Below the pieces are notes generated by a model. It was given only the letters and a program-made list of their open reading frames with translations, made no database searches and was not told the origin of the DNA. From Streptomyces iranensis (GTDB taxonomy: Bacteria; Actinomycetota; Actinomycetes; Streptomycetales; Streptomycetaceae), in assembly GCF_017874715.1 (NCBI RefSeq), contig NZ_JAGGLR010000011.1:186001-250000 (forward strand): a stretch of DNA of 64,000 nucleotides, written 5' to 3'. Positions 50,040 through 60,200 of the stretch are shown in pieces; the stretch's first letter is position 1, and every line of letters begins with the position of its first letter. The position numbers were made by a program, and so were the translations under genes.

Positions 50040-51596
50040 TCAGCGGGGCGGCTCCAGTCGGCGGCCTGCCCGGAGTCCGGTCGGCATGCCGGCCCGGACC
50101 ACCTCGCGGCCCGCGATCAGCACGGTGTGCACACCGGTTGGTGACACGACCGGGGTGCGGTACGTGGCCAGGTCGGCGACCACGGCCGGGTCGAGGAGCA
50201 CCAGGTCGGCGAAGGCTCCGGGGACGATGCGGCCGCGCCCGCCGAGCCCGAACGCGTCGGCGGCGCGGGAGGTCATGGCGGCCACCGCCTCGGGGAGCGT
50301 CAGCAGGCCCTCCTCCCGGACGTACCGGCCGAGGACCCGCGGGAAGGTGCCGTACGCCCGTGGGTGCGGATGGCCGCCGAACCCGGGTGGCGCGGCGTCC
50401 GTGCCGATGGTGGTGTGCGGGTGGCGCAGCGCCGCGGCCACGTCCGACGGATCCATGCACTCCACGATCATGTTGGCGCGGTTGCGTTCGCCGGCGACCA
50501 CGCGGACCAGCGCTTCGAAGGGATCGCAGCCCAGGCGGTCGGCGACCTCCGGCAGCGGCAGTCCGTCGTGGGTGCCCGAGGCCGTGCTGGCGACCGTGAT
50601 CCCCTCGTACCCCACGGCGGCCACATGGTTGTCCCAGCCGTCCTCGCCGCCCTCGACCGCGGCACGGATCGCCGCTCGCCCGGCCGGGTCCGCCAGCCGG
50701 GCGAGGAGCCCTTCGGCGCCTCCCTCATGGGCCCAGGGCGGCAGGGCGGCGGAGAGCATGGTGGAGGACGCGGTGTACGGATACACGTCCTGGCCCACGC
50801 GGAGGCCACCCTCGCGCGCCGTGTCCAGCCGCTCCAGGACGGTGGGCAGCCGTCCCCAGCGCCGCGGGCCCGACGCCTTGATGTGCGAGATCTGCACGCG
50901 GCAGCCCGCCGTGCGGCCGACCGTCAGCGCCTCCTCCACCGCGGCGTCGAGCCCGGCGCCCTCGCTGCGCAGGTGCGTGGCGTACACGTCGTCCCCGCCG
51001 AGTTCGGCGGACACTTCCAGGAGGTGTCCGGTGTCCGCGGCGGCGCCCGGTGCGTAGGCCAGTCCGGTGGACATTCCGAAACAGCCCGCCGCCAGTGCCT
51101 CGCGCAGCATCCGGCGCATGACGGCGGGATCGCCGTCGGCGGCGGTCCACAGGGTGCCGTGTCCGACGAGGGGGACATGGTTGGTGACGTGGCCGCCCGC
51201 CTCGGCGGCCGCGAACAGCCCCTCGTGGTCGCGCCAGGACGGCGACAGCGGTGGCCACACCTGCTCGGCGAATCCGGTGAAGGTATGCGGGTCGCCGACC
51301 GGGGCGAGCGAGAAGCCGCAGTTGCCGACCACCTCCGTGGTCACCCCTTGGACGAGCTTGGACGGGTCGACGGTCGGGTGCAGGGGAGCGTTGTCGCTGT
51401 GCGAGTGGACGTCCACGAACCCCGGCGTGAGGATCTGCCCCGGGCCGGCCCGCAGCACCCGCCGCCCGGCCGGTTCGACGCTGCCGGGCGGTTCGACGGC
51501 CTCGATCCGCTCGCCACGTACCAGCACGTCGGCGGCGAAGGGCGGCGTGCCGGTGCCGTCCACGACGGCGGCTCCGGAGACGAGCAGATCGTTCAC
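50040..51596 (-). CDS. N-acyl-D-amino-acid deacylase (amidohydrolase family)
   Basis: A 518-residue D-aminoacylase-type metal hydrolase that releases D-amino acids from N-acyl derivatives. Seen: small N-terminal beta domain (NDLLVSGAAVVDGTGTPP), metal motif GFVDVHSHSDN near 60-70, GVTTEVVGNCGFSLAPV, YATHLRSEG, QISHIKASG (metal histidine) and IGTDAAPPGFGGHPHPRAYGTFPRVL, followed by PEAVAAMTSRAADAFGL. GTG 51596 overlaps the transporter stop (GTGA). It is cytoplasmic and preceded by a symporter that would supply its substrate. Confidence 0.92.
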   Translation of the reverse strand: MNDLLVSGAAVVDGTGTPPFAADVLVRGERIEAVEPPGSVEPAGRRVLRAGPGQILTPGFVDVHSHSDNAPLHPTVDPSKLVQGVTTEVVGNCGFSLAPVGDPHTFTGFAEQVWPPLSPSWRDHEGLFAAAEAGGHVTNHVPLVGHGTLWTAADGDPAVMRRMLREALAAGCFGMSTGLAYAPGAAADTGHLLEVSAELGGDDVYATHLRSEGAGLDAAVEEALTVGRTAGCRVQISHIKASGPRRWGRLPTVLERLDTAREGGLRVGQDVYPYTASSTMLSAALPPWAHEGGAEGLLARLADPAGRAAIRAAVEGGEDGWDNHVAAVGYEGITVASTASGTHDGLPLPEVADRLGCDPFEALVRVVAGERNRANMIVECMDPSDVAAALRHPHTTIGTDAAPPGFGGHPHPRAYGTFPRVLGRYVREEGLLTLPEAVAAMTSRAADAFGLGGRGRIVPGAFADLVLLDPAVVADLATYRTPVVSPTGVHTVLIAGREVVRAGMPTGLRAGRRLEPPR

Positions 51597-52936
51597 GACA
51601 CGGTCACCGCCCCGGAGTCGGCGGACTCCGCCGCCGGCTTCACGGCGCGGGGCGCGGTCTCCGGCAGGCAGAACCGGATGACCAGCAGCGATACCAGCGC
51701 GATCACGGTGATGTACACCGCGGGAGACAGCTTCGACCCGGTATGGGAGATCAGAAACGTCGCCACGTAGGGGGCGGTGCCGCCGAACACCAGATACGAC
51801 AGGTTGTAGCCGATGGACGAGGCCGTGTAGCGGATGTGGGTCGGGAACATCTCCACCAGCAACACCGTCACCACCGGCCCGGTCGCGCCCGCGACGGACA
51901 CGAACAGCAGCTGACCGGCGAAAGCGGGCCAGAATCCGCCGACCGAGGAGAGCAGGAAGGCGGGCACGGCCAGGAGTGTCAGCCCGCCCGCCGCGTACGT
52001 CATCAGCGGACGCCGCCCGTACCGGTCCGACAGGTGGCCGAACACCGGCACCAGCGCGATGAGCACCAGATAGGTGGCGGCCGACGACCACAGCGCGGTG
52101 GTCCGGGGAAGCCCGACGACGCTCGTCAGGTAGGTGGGCCAGTAGCTGCCGAGCACGTAGAAGGCGACCGCGTTGAACGTCACCACGCCGAACACCACGC
52201 CGATGGCCCGCCGCTGACCGTGCCACGTCGCCTTCAGCGGGGCGGACTCGACCTCGGCGTCACGCCGCAGGGCCAGGAACTCGGGAGTGTCGTCGACCCG
52301 GAGCCGCAGATACAGCCCGACCAGGCCGAGCGGCAGCGCGAGCAGGAACGGGATCCGCCATCCCCACGACTGCATCGCCGTGTCGCCCAGCGCTTGCGTC
52401 AGCAGCGCGGCCAGGCCGAGACCGCACAGGGACGCCGCGTTGGTGGAGATCGACAGGACGCTGGCGTACAGCCCCCGGCGCTCGCGCGGGGCGTACTCCA
52501 CCACGAAGGCGGAGGCCCCCGAGTACTCGCCACCCGCGGAAAAGCCCTGCACGAGCCGGAGGACGAGCAGGAGCACCGGGGCGAGTGTCCCGACGGACGC
52601 GTGGGTGGGCAGCACCCCGACCAGAGCGGTGGAGCCCGACATCATCAGCACCACCAGGGAGAGCGTGGCACGCCGGCCGACCCGGTCGCCGAGCCTGCCG
52701 AGGACGACGGCGCCCACGGGACGTATGAAGAAGGCCACCGCGAAGATGCCGAAGGTCGCCAGCAACCCCGCGGTCGGATCGTGACCGGGGAAGAACGCGG
52801 TGGCGATGACGGTGGCCTGGAAACCGTAGACACCGAAGTCGAACCACTCGACGAAGTTGCCGGCGGCTCCGGCCAGCAGGGGGCGCCGGACGCTCGGAGG
52901 CGTACCGGGCGGTGTGGAGGGGACTGAGGATGGCAT
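51593..52936 (-). CDS. MFS transporter, metabolite:H+ symporter (MHS) family
   Basis: A 447-residue 12-helix symporter with the MHS signatures GNFVEWFDFGVYG in helix 1, GRLGDRVGRRA in the 2-3 loop and VQGFSAGGEYSGASAFVVEYAP in helix 4-5. It leads a leftward operon with the D-aminoacylase (GTGA overlap) and then the M20 gene 59 bases further. It most likely imports an N-acyl amino acid or similar acidic amide. Divergent LysR regulator 144 bases upstream. Confidence 0.9.
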   Translation of the reverse strand: MPSSVPSTPPGTPPSVRRPLLAGAAGNFVEWFDFGVYGFQATVIATAFFPGHDPTAGLLATFGIFAVAFFIRPVGAVVLGRLGDRVGRRATLSLVVLMMSGSTALVGVLPTHASVGTLAPVLLLVLRLVQGFSAGGEYSGASAFVVEYAPRERRGLYASVLSISTNAASLCGLGLAALLTQALGDTAMQSWGWRIPFLLALPLGLVGLYLRLRVDDTPEFLALRRDAEVESAPLKATWHGQRRAIGVVFGVVTFNAVAFYVLGSYWPTYLTSVVGLPRTTALWSSAATYLVLIALVPVFGHLSDRYGRRPLMTYAAGGLTLLAVPAFLLSSVGGFWPAFAGQLLFVSVAGATGPVVTVLLVEMFPTHIRYTASSIGYNLSYLVFGGTAPYVATFLISHTGSKLSPAVYITVIALVSLLVIRFCLPETAPRAVKPAAESADSGAVTVS

Positions 52937-53070
52937 GGGCGCTCCACGGTTGCCGAAGATCGGGGAGAGGGCGGGATCCCCTTCGCCGTACACCCGTCGT
53001 GTCGCGGTCCGAAGGTTGCTCCACTTTCGGGTCGACGGAAACCGTTGTCCAATTCCTCTTGGCGTGCTAT

Positions 53071-53090
53071 CCATTCCCGAATGGGAATGG
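53071..53090. promoter_or_regulatory. Inverted repeat overlapping the lysR start, likely autoregulatory site
   Basis: CCATTCCC (53071-53078) and GGGAATGG (53083-53090) are perfect 8-base arms around GAAT. Both candidate start codons of lysR (53081, 53087) fall inside. It could be a LysR operator or an mRNA hairpin hiding the start. Confidence 0.6.
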
Positions 53091-54010
53091 ATCCGACGTT
53101 CCAGCAGCTCAGAGTGTTCCTCGCAGTTGCCGAGGAACTGCATTTCGGCCGTGCCGCCGAGCGGCTGGCCATGACCCAGCCACCGGTGAGCCGGCAGGTG
53201 CGGGCGCTGGAGAAGGTCGTCGGCGTCCCCCTGTTCGACCGCACCTCGCGCCATGTCGCGCTCACCCCCGCGGGCGAGGTGCTGCACGCCGAGGCGGCCC
53301 GGACCCTGACGTCCTGGGGCCGCGCCGTCCAGGAGGCGGCCCAGGTGGCCCGGGGGCTTCGCCGCGCCCTGGTGCTCGGCTCCGTCGAGGCGGTCGCCCT
53401 CGAACTGCTCCCCTCGGTCGTCAACGAGATCCGCCGCACACATCCGCAGGACGAATGGGAGCTGCGGGAGGGGGACACCTCCGACTTGCTGGCGGGGCTG
53501 TACGCCCGCGAACTGGACTGCGCCGTGGTGCGGGGCCCGGTCGCCGCCGACGCCGATGTCCTGGTACGGCCGTTGTTCGACGACCCGCTGGTCATGGCGT
53601 TGCCGTCCGCGCATCCGCACGGCGGATCGCCCATCGAGTGGTCCGCCCTCGCCGACGAGGATTTCGTCGTGTACCGGCGGGACGTCAGGCAGGGTCTGCT
53701 TCCCGTGCTCCTCGATGGCTGCGCACGGGCCGGTTTCACCCCGCGCATCCGGTACCAGGCCACCGCGACCGAACTGCTCCTCGGGCTGGTGGCGGCCGGT
53801 GACGGGGTGGCCCTGGTCTCCTCGGCGGTGGCCCGCTCCCCGCGGGCCGGTGTGCGGTTCGTTCCGCTCGCGGGTGGCGGTGCCACCTCCCCACTGTTGT
53901 TCGTGTGGCGCCGGGGCGCCGCGGTGGGCGCCGTGAAACGGATCGGCGACATGCTGTGGCGGGCCGCGCCGGAACGTCGCGGCGCACCGCGCGATCCGGT
54001 GGTGCCGTGA
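53081..54010 (+). CDS. LysR family transcriptional regulator
   Basis: A 309-residue regulator. The helix-turn-helix region reads LHFGRAAERLAMTQPPVSRQVRALEKVVG within the first 60 residues (LFDRTSRHVALTPAGEVL follows); this TQPPVS variant is typical of the BenM/CatM/CbbR-like group. The effector domain starts near residue 90. ATG 53081 or 53087 is used; an upstream frame extension from 53045 lacks homology. It is divergent from the transporter-D-aminoacylase-M20 operon, its probable target. Confidence 0.9.
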   Translation: MGMDPTFQQLRVFLAVAEELHFGRAAERLAMTQPPVSRQVRALEKVVGVPLFDRTSRHVALTPAGEVLHAEAARTLTSWGRAVQEAAQVARGLRRALVLGSVEAVALELLPSVVNEIRRTHPQDEWELREGDTSDLLAGLYARELDCAVVRGPVAADADVLVRPLFDDPLVMALPSAHPHGGSPIEWSALADEDFVVYRRDVRQGLLPVLLDGCARAGFTPRIRYQATATELLLGLVAAGDGVALVSSAVARSPRAGVRFVPLAGGGATSPLLFVWRRGAAVGAVKRIGDMLWRAAPERRGAPRDPVVP

Positions 54011-54098
54011 CCCTGCTGCGCTCCTTCGCGTCGGTCGCCTGCCCGGCGATCCGCAAGGTACGGGCCGAGTGCCGTACTGCGTGAGCCCGGCTGATGGA

Positions 54099-54135
54099 GG
54101 CGGTGTCGGCCGGGCGCCGCCCGGCCGACACCGCC
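54099..54135. terminator. Strong bidirectional terminator
   Basis: A perfect 17-bp stem: 54099-54115 (starting GGCGGTGTC) pairs with 54119-54135 around a GCC loop. It lies between the convergent lysR and alpha/beta-hydrolase genes. Confidence 0.85.
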
Positions 54136-54175
54136 TACCGTCTGCTGCCGGCCTGACGGCCGGGGTGGGCGGCGG

Positions 54176-54907
54176 CTAGCTCAGATGCCGGGTGAAGAAC
54201 TGGGCCGCCGCGTCCCCCGCGAACTGCGGGACGCCGGTGTGCCCGCCCAGATTGGCGTGCAGAGTCTTCTCCTTGGAGCCGAAGGCGTCGAACAGGTCCA
54301 GGGCCCGCTGCCGGTCGTTCCCTTCGTCGTCCCACTGGAGCAGGACGTGCAGCGGAATGGTGACCCGCCGGGCCTCCTCGAACAGGGCGCGAGGCACGAA
54401 ACTCCCGGCGAACAGAACGGCGGCCGAGATGCGCGGCTCGACCACCGCCAGCCGGGTCCCGATGGCGATCACTCCTCCCGAGTACCCGACCGGGCCGCCG
54501 ATCCCGGGCAGCGGAAGGAGGGCGTCCAGGGCGGCCTGCCACTCCGGGACCGCCTTTTCGACCAGCGGGAGGACGAGCCGGTCCACGATCGCGTCGTCGA
54601 CCGGCTCGCCGGCCTCCAGCGCCCGGCGCAGGTCGGCGCGGGCCTGCTCGGCGGCGGCGGAACGGGGCCGGTCACCGCTTCCGGGGAGCTCGATGGTGGC
54701 CGCGGCGAAGCCCTCCGCCGCGGAGTGCCGGGCGCGGGCCACCAGCCGGGGGTACATCTTGTGCAGTCCGCCGGGGTGGCCGAGCAGGATCAGCGGCGCC
54801 GGTGCGGATGCGGATCCGGGCGTCCACAGGATGCCGGGCACCTCGCCGAGGGTGAATTCGCGTTCGAGGACGCCGTCGTCGAGGCGTTGTTCGGAAGTGA
54901 ATCGCAT
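54176..54907 (-). CDS. Alpha/beta hydrolase (dienelactone-hydrolase-like)
   Basis: A 243-residue soluble hydrolase. HPGGLHKMYPRL near 44-55 provides the oxyanion region, the nucleophile elbow is GYSGGV (Ser near 142), an acid in QWDDEGN near 190 and the histidine in LGGHTGVPQFA near 222. The elbow (GxSxG) and size fit dienelactone hydrolases and related esterases; the substrate is unknown. It is the last gene after the C-S lyase, separated by about 250 bases that hold a short ORF, so it may have its own control. Confidence 0.83.
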   Translation of the reverse strand: MRFTSEQRLDDGVLEREFTLGEVPGILWTPGSASAPAPLILLGHPGGLHKMYPRLVARARHSAAEGFAAATIELPGSGDRPRSAAAEQARADLRRALEAGEPVDDAIVDRLVLPLVEKAVPEWQAALDALLPLPGIGGPVGYSGGVIAIGTRLAVVEPRISAAVLFAGSFVPRALFEEARRVTIPLHVLLQWDDEGNDRQRALDLFDAFGSKEKTLHANLGGHTGVPQFAGDAAAQFFTRHLS

Positions 54908-54952
54908 GGTCTTGCCTTTCGGGAGTGCTCGTGAACGGCGCTCCCGGACGAC

Positions 54953-55006
54953 CTATCGCCCGACCGTGACCCCAGAGGGGAGCACCCATGTCAGTAGTGT
55001 GTTCAC
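54953..55006 (-). other. Possible 17-residue leader ORF with an ideal ribosome-binding site
   Basis: GTG 55006 is preceded, with 8-base spacing, by GAGGAGG (55015-55021 on the complementary strand). The product is MNTLLTWVLPSGVTVGR, ending at a TAG 45 bases before the alpha/beta-hydrolase start. The strong site in front of such a short frame suggests a regulatory leader peptide or the residue of a lost gene. No known leader family was recognised. Confidence 0.4.
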
Positions 55007-55156
55007 GGGTACCACCTCCTCGTTGTCTCGCACGGCCTCCGGAAAGCTACCAGTGGTCGCCGTGGTCCGCCAACGGGTTTTCACGGACCTCCGTGCCATC
55101 GTCGTCTTCCGACATGGCGGTCAGGGGCCGAGCCGCTCCGGGCGGGCCTCGTCGCT

Positions 55157-56287
55157 TCACAGCGCCGCGTCGAGTGCCTTCTCCAGGTCGACAAGCAGGT
55201 CGTCGGCACTCTCGATGCCGACGGACAGGCGCAGGACATTGGGATCGTCCACGGAGTCCACCAGGCTCACGACGTCACCGAGGCTGGTGGCCCTGATGAA
55301 CCGTGTGAAGGCGTCGTAGACCGCGGCCTTGCGCTCCGGCCTGAGCAGTGCGAACGAGAGCATCCCGCCGAAGCGGTGGCCACCCGTCAGCCGGCGAGCG
55401 AGCTCGTGCGCCGGTGCGCTCGGGAGCCCCGGGTAGTTGACCGTGCTCGTCGCATCGTGGGCGTCGGCGAGTTCGGCGAGTCGCAGCGCGGTGGCGCTGG
55501 CCCGGTCGACTCGCAGTTCAAGCGTGCTCATCCCCTCCATGACGGCGGCCGCGTTGTGCGGGGTGATGATCGTCCCCAGTCTGCGGCGCATCACCGCTAT
55601 CGCGTCCATGGCCGGTCCGCTACCGGCCAGTGCCCCGGCCAGCACCCGGCCGTGCCCGGCCAAGTACTTCGTCGCGCTGTGGATCACGATGTCGGCGCCG
55701 AGCTCCAGCGGCCGGATCAGCACCGGCGTGGCGAAGGTGTTGTCCACCACCGCCAGCGCGTCGTGATCATGGGTGATCGCGACGATGGCCTCGATGTCGA
55801 GAACGTCGAGCAGCGGGTTGGTGAACTCCTCGAAGAACACCGCGCGGGTGGTGGGCCGGAACGCGGCCTCCAGCGCCGTCGGGTCTGTCAGGTCGACGAA
55901 CGTCACCTCGCATCCGAAGTCCGGAAGGTCGTGCGCCAGCCACTCCCGGCTGTTGACGAACAACTGGTCGGACGCGATGAAGTGCCCCCCGCGGCGGCCC
56001 AGTGCGAGCAGCGCCGTCGTGATCGCCGCCATCCCCGAGGCGAAGGCCAGCGCGCGTGGCGCCGACTCGATCGACGCCAGCGTCGACTCGAGTGCGGCGA
56101 CGGTCGGATTGCGGACCCGCGAGTAGTAGTCGTGGACCGACGGGTCCTCGACGGTCCGCTTGTGGGCGGCCATGTCCGCCATGGCGAACGACGCCGTGTC
56201 GAAGATCGGAGCCGCGACTGCCCCCAGCGGGTTCGCTCCCCGGCCGTGCAGCAACCTGGTCGCGAGCCCGCGGTCGTCCTGGTTCAT
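55157..56287 (-). CDS. PLP-dependent trans-sulfuration enzyme (methionine gamma-lyase / cystathionine lyase type)
   Basis: A 376-residue fold-type I enzyme of the Cys/Met metabolism family. PLP phosphate contacts: YSRVRNPT (Y55, R57) and SGM at 84-86; D182 in VVDNTFATP pairs with the pyridine nitrogen; the Schiff-base lysine is K207 in HSATKYLAGH. Such enzymes cleave C-S bonds or make cystathionine; the specificity cannot be read safely. Its start directly abuts the stop of the M20 amidohydrolase gene (TGA then ATG), in an operon with an amino-acid importer. Coupled C-S cleavage of an imported, deacylated cysteine conjugate is the economical reading. Confidence 0.9.
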   Translation of the reverse strand: MNQDDRGLATRLLHGRGANPLGAVAAPIFDTASFAMADMAAHKRTVEDPSVHDYYSRVRNPTVAALESTLASIESAPRALAFASGMAAITTALLALGRRGGHFIASDQLFVNSREWLAHDLPDFGCEVTFVDLTDPTALEAAFRPTTRAVFFEEFTNPLLDVLDIEAIVAITHDHDALAVVDNTFATPVLIRPLELGADIVIHSATKYLAGHGRVLAGALAGSGPAMDAIAVMRRRLGTIITPHNAAAVMEGMSTLELRVDRASATALRLAELADAHDATSTVNYPGLPSAPAHELARRLTGGHRFGGMLSFALLRPERKAAVYDAFTRFIRATSLGDVVSLVDSVDDPNVLRLSVGIESADDLLVDLEKALDAAL

Positions 56288-57525
56288 TCAAGACCCTTCC
56301 GATGTTCCCGGCTGCCCGCCGGGAGGCGTGAGCAGAGCCGGTACGTCCACGACACCGCCGGCGGCCTCGAACTCGAGGCGGCCGCGCTCCCGTAGCTCGG
56401 CGTCGGTGAGGAAGTCGAGCGCGGTCAGGGCCAGGGCCACCGCCCCGTCGACGACCGCCCGGTCGCCCCGCTCCGAGCCCGCGTACCCGGCGAAGGTGAC
56501 GGTGTGGAGCGCGACCTCCGGCGGCGCGATGGCGAGGGTGGGATGGATCGCCGGAACGCGCAGGCTGATGTTGCCCAGGTCGGTCGAGCCCTGGGGACTC
56601 CGGGGCGCGCCCGGGGTCCGCCCGCGCCCGGCCATATGCACGCCAAAGCGGGTGGAGAGCGCGTCGTTACCGCGCACCGGCAGGCATGGCTGGATCCGGT
56701 CCCACACCGCGTCGAGCCTGGTCTCCGTGATCAGCGCGGCACCCGCGAGGATGCGCTGTACCCGCTCGCTCAGAGCAAGGAGCGAGTCCAGCTGGGGGGA
56801 GCGGATCAGCAGCCGCAGCGACGCCCTGGCGGGCACGACGTTGGCGGCCTCGCCCCCCTCGGTGATGACTCCGTGCACGCGGTCGGTCCGCGGCATGTGC
56901 TGACGCAGGGCGGCTACACCCTGATAGGCGGCGACCACGGCGTCGAGAGCGTTGCGGCCGGCCTCGGGCCGGGCCGAGGCATGGGCCGGGATCCCGTGGA
57001 AGGCCGCCTCGACCGAACGCAGCCCGAGCGCGGCGAAGTGGGTGTCGTCGCAGTTGGCCGGATGGAGCATGATCGCGGCGTCGATTCCCGCGAACGCTCC
57101 GGCTCGGGCCATGATTTCCTTGCCGGAGCCGTTCTCCTCGGCCGGTGTGCCGAGCAGGACGACCGAGCCGCCCGTCTCGCCGACCACGTCGAGCAGTCCG
57201 AGAAACGCTCCGGTCGCCGCCGCGGCGATGACGTTGTGCCCGCAGCCGTGCCCGATGCCGGGCAGCGCGTCGTACTCGGCGAGGATCGCGATCCGGGGAC
57301 CGGCCGGATCACCCGCACAGGCCTCGAGCGAGGTCTCCATGCCGTGAACGCCCACCCGCGCTTCGAGCCCGTGCGCCGTCACCAGTTCGGCGATGGCGGC
57401 GACGGATCTGTGCTCGGCGAACCCCGGCTCGGCCAGCCCATGGATCATTCGGCTCAGCTCTGTCAGCTGGGGAGCGAGCCGCTCGATTCGCTCGGTGACC
57501 CGCCGTGCCGGTGTTTCCCGGGCCG

Positions 57526-57529
<4 letters not shown>
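56288..57529 (-). CDS. M20 amidohydrolase (AbgB/HipO type)
   Basis: A 413-residue di-metal amidohydrolase of the aminoacylase/hippurate hydrolase clan. AEYDALPGIGHGCGHN (about 88-103) carries the first metal cysteine/histidine pair of this subfamily; GTPAEENGSGKEIM has the catalytic base glutamates; MLHPANCDDTH supplies another metal histidine. It lacks a signal peptide. GTG 57529 overlaps the ABC ATPase stop (GTGA). The position between an amino-acid ABC importer and a C-S lyase suggests removal of an N-acyl group from an imported amino acid conjugate. Confidence 0.9.
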
Positions 57530-58298
<769 letters not shown>

Positions 58299-58302
<4 letters not shown>

Positions 58303-59204
58303 CGGGCGCCCCCCACTCGGCTGAGGCTGCGGCCGAACCGCTTCTCCAGACGCGCCTGCACCAGAGTGAGCAGCGTGGTCATGACCAGGTACCAGATGCT
58401 TGCGACGATCAGCAGCGGGATCTGCCGGTAGTTGCGCGAATAGATCTGGGTCACCGATTCGAGCAGGTCCCCGACGCCGATGACCAGTACGACAGAGGTC
58501 ATCTTCAGCATCGAGATGAACTGGTTCCCGATCGGTGGGATGATCGCTCGCATCGCCTGCGGCAGGACGACGAACCGCAGGGTCGCAAGCCGCCCAAGGC
58601 CCAGTGCGTCCGCGGCCTCCGACTGCCCCGCCGGCACGCTGAGCAGTCCGCCTCTGACGATCTCCGCGACGTACGCGGCCTCGTTGAACCCGAGGCCGAG
58701 CACCGCCGCCGCGAAGATCGGGATCACCTCGTTGGTATCCCAGCTCACCAGGAACCCGCCACCCGGGATGCCCAGCCCGATCCGCGGGAACAGCGATGCG
58801 GCGAACCCCCAGAAGAGCACCTGGACCAGTACCGGCGTACCGCGGAAGAACCAGATGTAGAGCGTCGCCGCGAAGCGGGGGATCGGGCCCCCCGACTGAC
58901 GCAGCACGGCGAGGACGACACCGCACACGATGCCGACCGACATGGCGGCGATCGTCAGTTCCAGTGTCACGGCGATGCCCTCGAGGACACTGACGTCGAA
59001 GAGGTAGCGGCCGACCGTCGGCCAGTCGAAGCCCGGGTTGGTGACCAGGATCGCGACGACGAAACCGGCCAGCACCAGGATCACGGCCCCGCCGACCTTC
59101 TGCCCGGCAGCGCGCCGCCGGACCGGTTCGTGATCGGCGATGGCGACGAGATCCGCCAGGTCGACCCGGTCGTGGTGGAAACGGGTGTCGGTGGATCCGC
59201 TCAT
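58299..59204 (-). CDS. Amino acid ABC transporter permease
   Basis: A 301-residue permease of the HisM/GlnP type. One extra hydrophobic helix (VGGAVILVLAGFVVAILV, near 38-55) precedes the five-helix core, as in several actinobacterial fused-N forms. LELTIAAMSVGIVCGVVLAV opens the core; EAADALGLGRLATLRFVVLPQAMR is the EAA loop. It is coupled by ATGA overlaps to both neighbours (59201-59204 and 58299-58302). Confidence 0.93.
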
Positions 59205-60139
59205 GAGGTCACCCGGTTGACCTGGGACTTCGTGATCGCGGCGTTGGTGATGTCCCAGCGCTTGAGGATCTTCGGGTAAGTGCCGTCGGCGATCAGAGCG
59301 TTGTAGGTCGCCGCGAGCGCGTCGGCCAGCTGCGAGTCCTTCTTGGGCACCGCGACGCCGACCGGCTCCGGGCTGATCAGAATGGTGTCCACGGACTTGA
59401 AGAGATCGGGTTGGAGCTTCGCCTGGTAGGCGACCGCCGAGTTGTCGGCGAGCATCGCATCCGCGCGCCCGGTGGCGACCGCCTGATTGACGTTGGTCTG
59501 CTGCGGCACGATCATCGGCTTGAGCGCCGGTTTGTCCGCCGCCTTGCACTGGTGCTGCAGGCTGTCCATGTTGCCCTGGGCCTGGGTGGTGCCGGTCTGT
59601 GCGGCGATCGTGCGTCCGCACAGGTCGAGCGGTTTCTCGATCCCCTTGGGGTTCCCGGCCTTGACCAGTGCGGAAGTGCCTCCTTCGAGGTAGGTGACCA
59701 GGTTCAGCACTTCCGTGCGCTCGCGGGTGACCGTCCAGGCGGACCAACTGGCGTCGAAACGGTGTGCCTTCAGACCCGCGAGCATCCCGTCGAAGGGCAC
59801 CTGGACCCACTGGAAACGAAGGCCCGTCTTGGCCGTGATGGCAGAGGCGAAGTCGGCGCCGACACCGATGATCTTCCCTGAGGAACTCTTGAACGCGCTC
59901 GGCGGATAGTTGGGATCGGCGGCGACGCGCAGCACGCCGCTCGTCCGGATGTGCTTGGGGAACCTCGCCCGCAACGTCGAGTCGACCGCGCTCTTCACCG
60001 CGAGCGGTGCGGAGGGCAGACCCGCGTTCTCGGGTCGCGCGCCGGTGCCTGCACCGGCGCTGTCGTCGTTGGTGCAGCCATTTGTCCCGAGCACCGCCAT
60101 CGCGACAGCCGTCGCGGCGATGCCGTGAAGAACTCTCAT
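59201..60139 (-). CDS. Amino acid ABC transporter substrate-binding lipoprotein (family 3)
   Basis: A 312-residue binding protein. Signal MRVLHGIAATAVAMAVLGTNGC ends in a lipobox-like TNGC, cysteine 22 acylated. The mature part has GVLRVAADPNYPPSAF, the first strand of family 3 domains, then IIGVGADFASAITAKTGLRFQWV and FDASWSAWTVTRERTEVLNLVTYLEGG. These contain the usual carboxylate-binding arginine region and predict an amino acid or conjugate ligand. ATG 60139 has GGAG eight bases before. It is first in the operon, divergent from the GntR gene. Confidence 0.92.
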   Translation of the reverse strand: MRVLHGIAATAVAMAVLGTNGCTNDDSAGAGTGARPENAGLPSAPLAVKSAVDSTLRARFPKHIRTSGVLRVAADPNYPPSAFKSSSGKIIGVGADFASAITAKTGLRFQWVQVPFDGMLAGLKAHRFDASWSAWTVTRERTEVLNLVTYLEGGTSALVKAGNPKGIEKPLDLCGRTIAAQTGTTQAQGNMDSLQHQCKAADKPALKPMIVPQQTNVNQAVATGRADAMLADNSAVAYQAKLQPDLFKSVDTILISPEPVGVAVPKKDSQLADALAATYNALIADGTYPKILKRWDITNAAITKSQVNRVTS

Positions 60140-60200
60140 CTGCTCACTCCTGTGTCGATGCTCTGACGAGCAGAGGTCCCCACCGGCGAGCGGCGGAAGG

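Noticed and set aside
54988..55296. Plus-strand ORF starting MSVVCSRVPPPRC with a GGGGAG site
   Set aside because: It runs antisense into the C-S lyase gene, the protein is Arg/Pro/Ser-rich shadow-like, and no gene lies downstream on that strand for it to control. The facing 17-codon ORF is preferred.
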